Position numbers and translations under genes: made by a program
Shown here: in pieces, positions 22,018-22,032 of the stretch
Layout of the letters: the number at the start of each line of letters is the position of its first letter
How positions within the stretch are numbered: the stretch's first letter is position 1
Notes under the pieces: generated by a model
Databases searched by the model: none
Told to the model about the DNA's origin: nothing
Seen by the model: the letters and a program-made list of their open reading frames with translations, nothing else
NCBI GenBank assembly: GCA_030696435.1
Contig: JAUYSF010000066.1
Location: 1 to 22,032, forward strand
Length of the DNA stretch: 22,032 nt
Reading direction: 5' to 3'
DNA from: Desulfoprunum sp.
Lineage (GTDB): Bacteria; Desulfobacterota; Desulfobulbia; Desulfobulbales; Desulfocapsaceae

Positions 22018-22032
22018 ATGATTTTAGAGAGA
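22018..22032 (+). CDS. Partial gene start, probably trpC
   Basis: ATG at 22018 begins MILER and runs off the window. This matches the MILDxI-type start of indole-3-glycerol phosphate synthase and the gene order trpE-trpG-trpD-trpC. Only five codons are present, so the call rests largely on context. A GAGATGAGA ribosome-binding-like stretch precedes it, and a small AGGGAC/GTCCCT hairpin (21978-22000) lies between it and trpD. Confidence 0.42.

Noticed and set aside
1..22032. CRISPR array, tRNA, rRNA or intact insertion sequence
   Set aside because: No regular spacer-repeat pattern, cloverleaf, rRNA core or transposase was recognised.

Overview
The window reads as a chromosomal segment of a Gram-negative anaerobe, most plausibly a Desulfobacterota (Desulfobulbales-like) bacterium. 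This is inferred from the outer-membrane protein, the stand-alone IMP cyclohydrolase, FolE2 in place of FolE, and the ferredoxin-nitroreductase fusion. No rRNA, tRNA, CRISPR array or intact transposon was seen. Protein families were recognised from sequence alone; no searches were run.

Positions 1-9530 form an accessory-looking half. It opens with a ferredoxin-nitroreductase, an EthD-domain protein and a short-chain dehydrogenase (SDR). The SDR has Asn where the catalytic Tyr of the YxxxK motif is expected. About 7.3 kb downstream lies a decayed second copy of the SDR and its 3' hairpin, with a 1-base frameshift and deletions of 256 and 109 bases. Between the copies are a PepSY-like/MipA-OmpV outer-membrane protein (minus strand), a divergent OmpR-type response regulator and histidine kinase, a membrane methyltransferase-family protein with a periplasmic extension, a TetR-like fragment and a metallo-beta-lactamase-fold hydrolase with a lipoprotein-like leader.

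The strongest unexpected signal is a pair of matching promoter layouts. One lies before the outer-membrane protein gene and one before the methyltransferase-like gene. Each has TTCAC-like half-sites whose ends fall exactly 11 bases apart over four helical turns, the third degenerate, followed by 11 bases and a -10-like hexamer. This is the geometry expected of promoters activated by a PhoB/OmpR-type regulator. It ties the two-component system to both envelope genes flanking it as a candidate undescribed envelope-response module.

Positions 9530-22032 are mostly housekeeping: a thioredoxin-fold protein, a class I/II aminotransferase, a divergent FolE2, an Hsp15-like S4 protein, a tightly coupled purH(N-terminal domain)-purN-pyrR-U32 operon, a convergent cNMP-binding/DUF4388 protein, rpsT with its own promoter, folded leader and terminator, and the tryptophan operon trpE-trpG-trpD, with the first codons of a likely trpC at the window edge.
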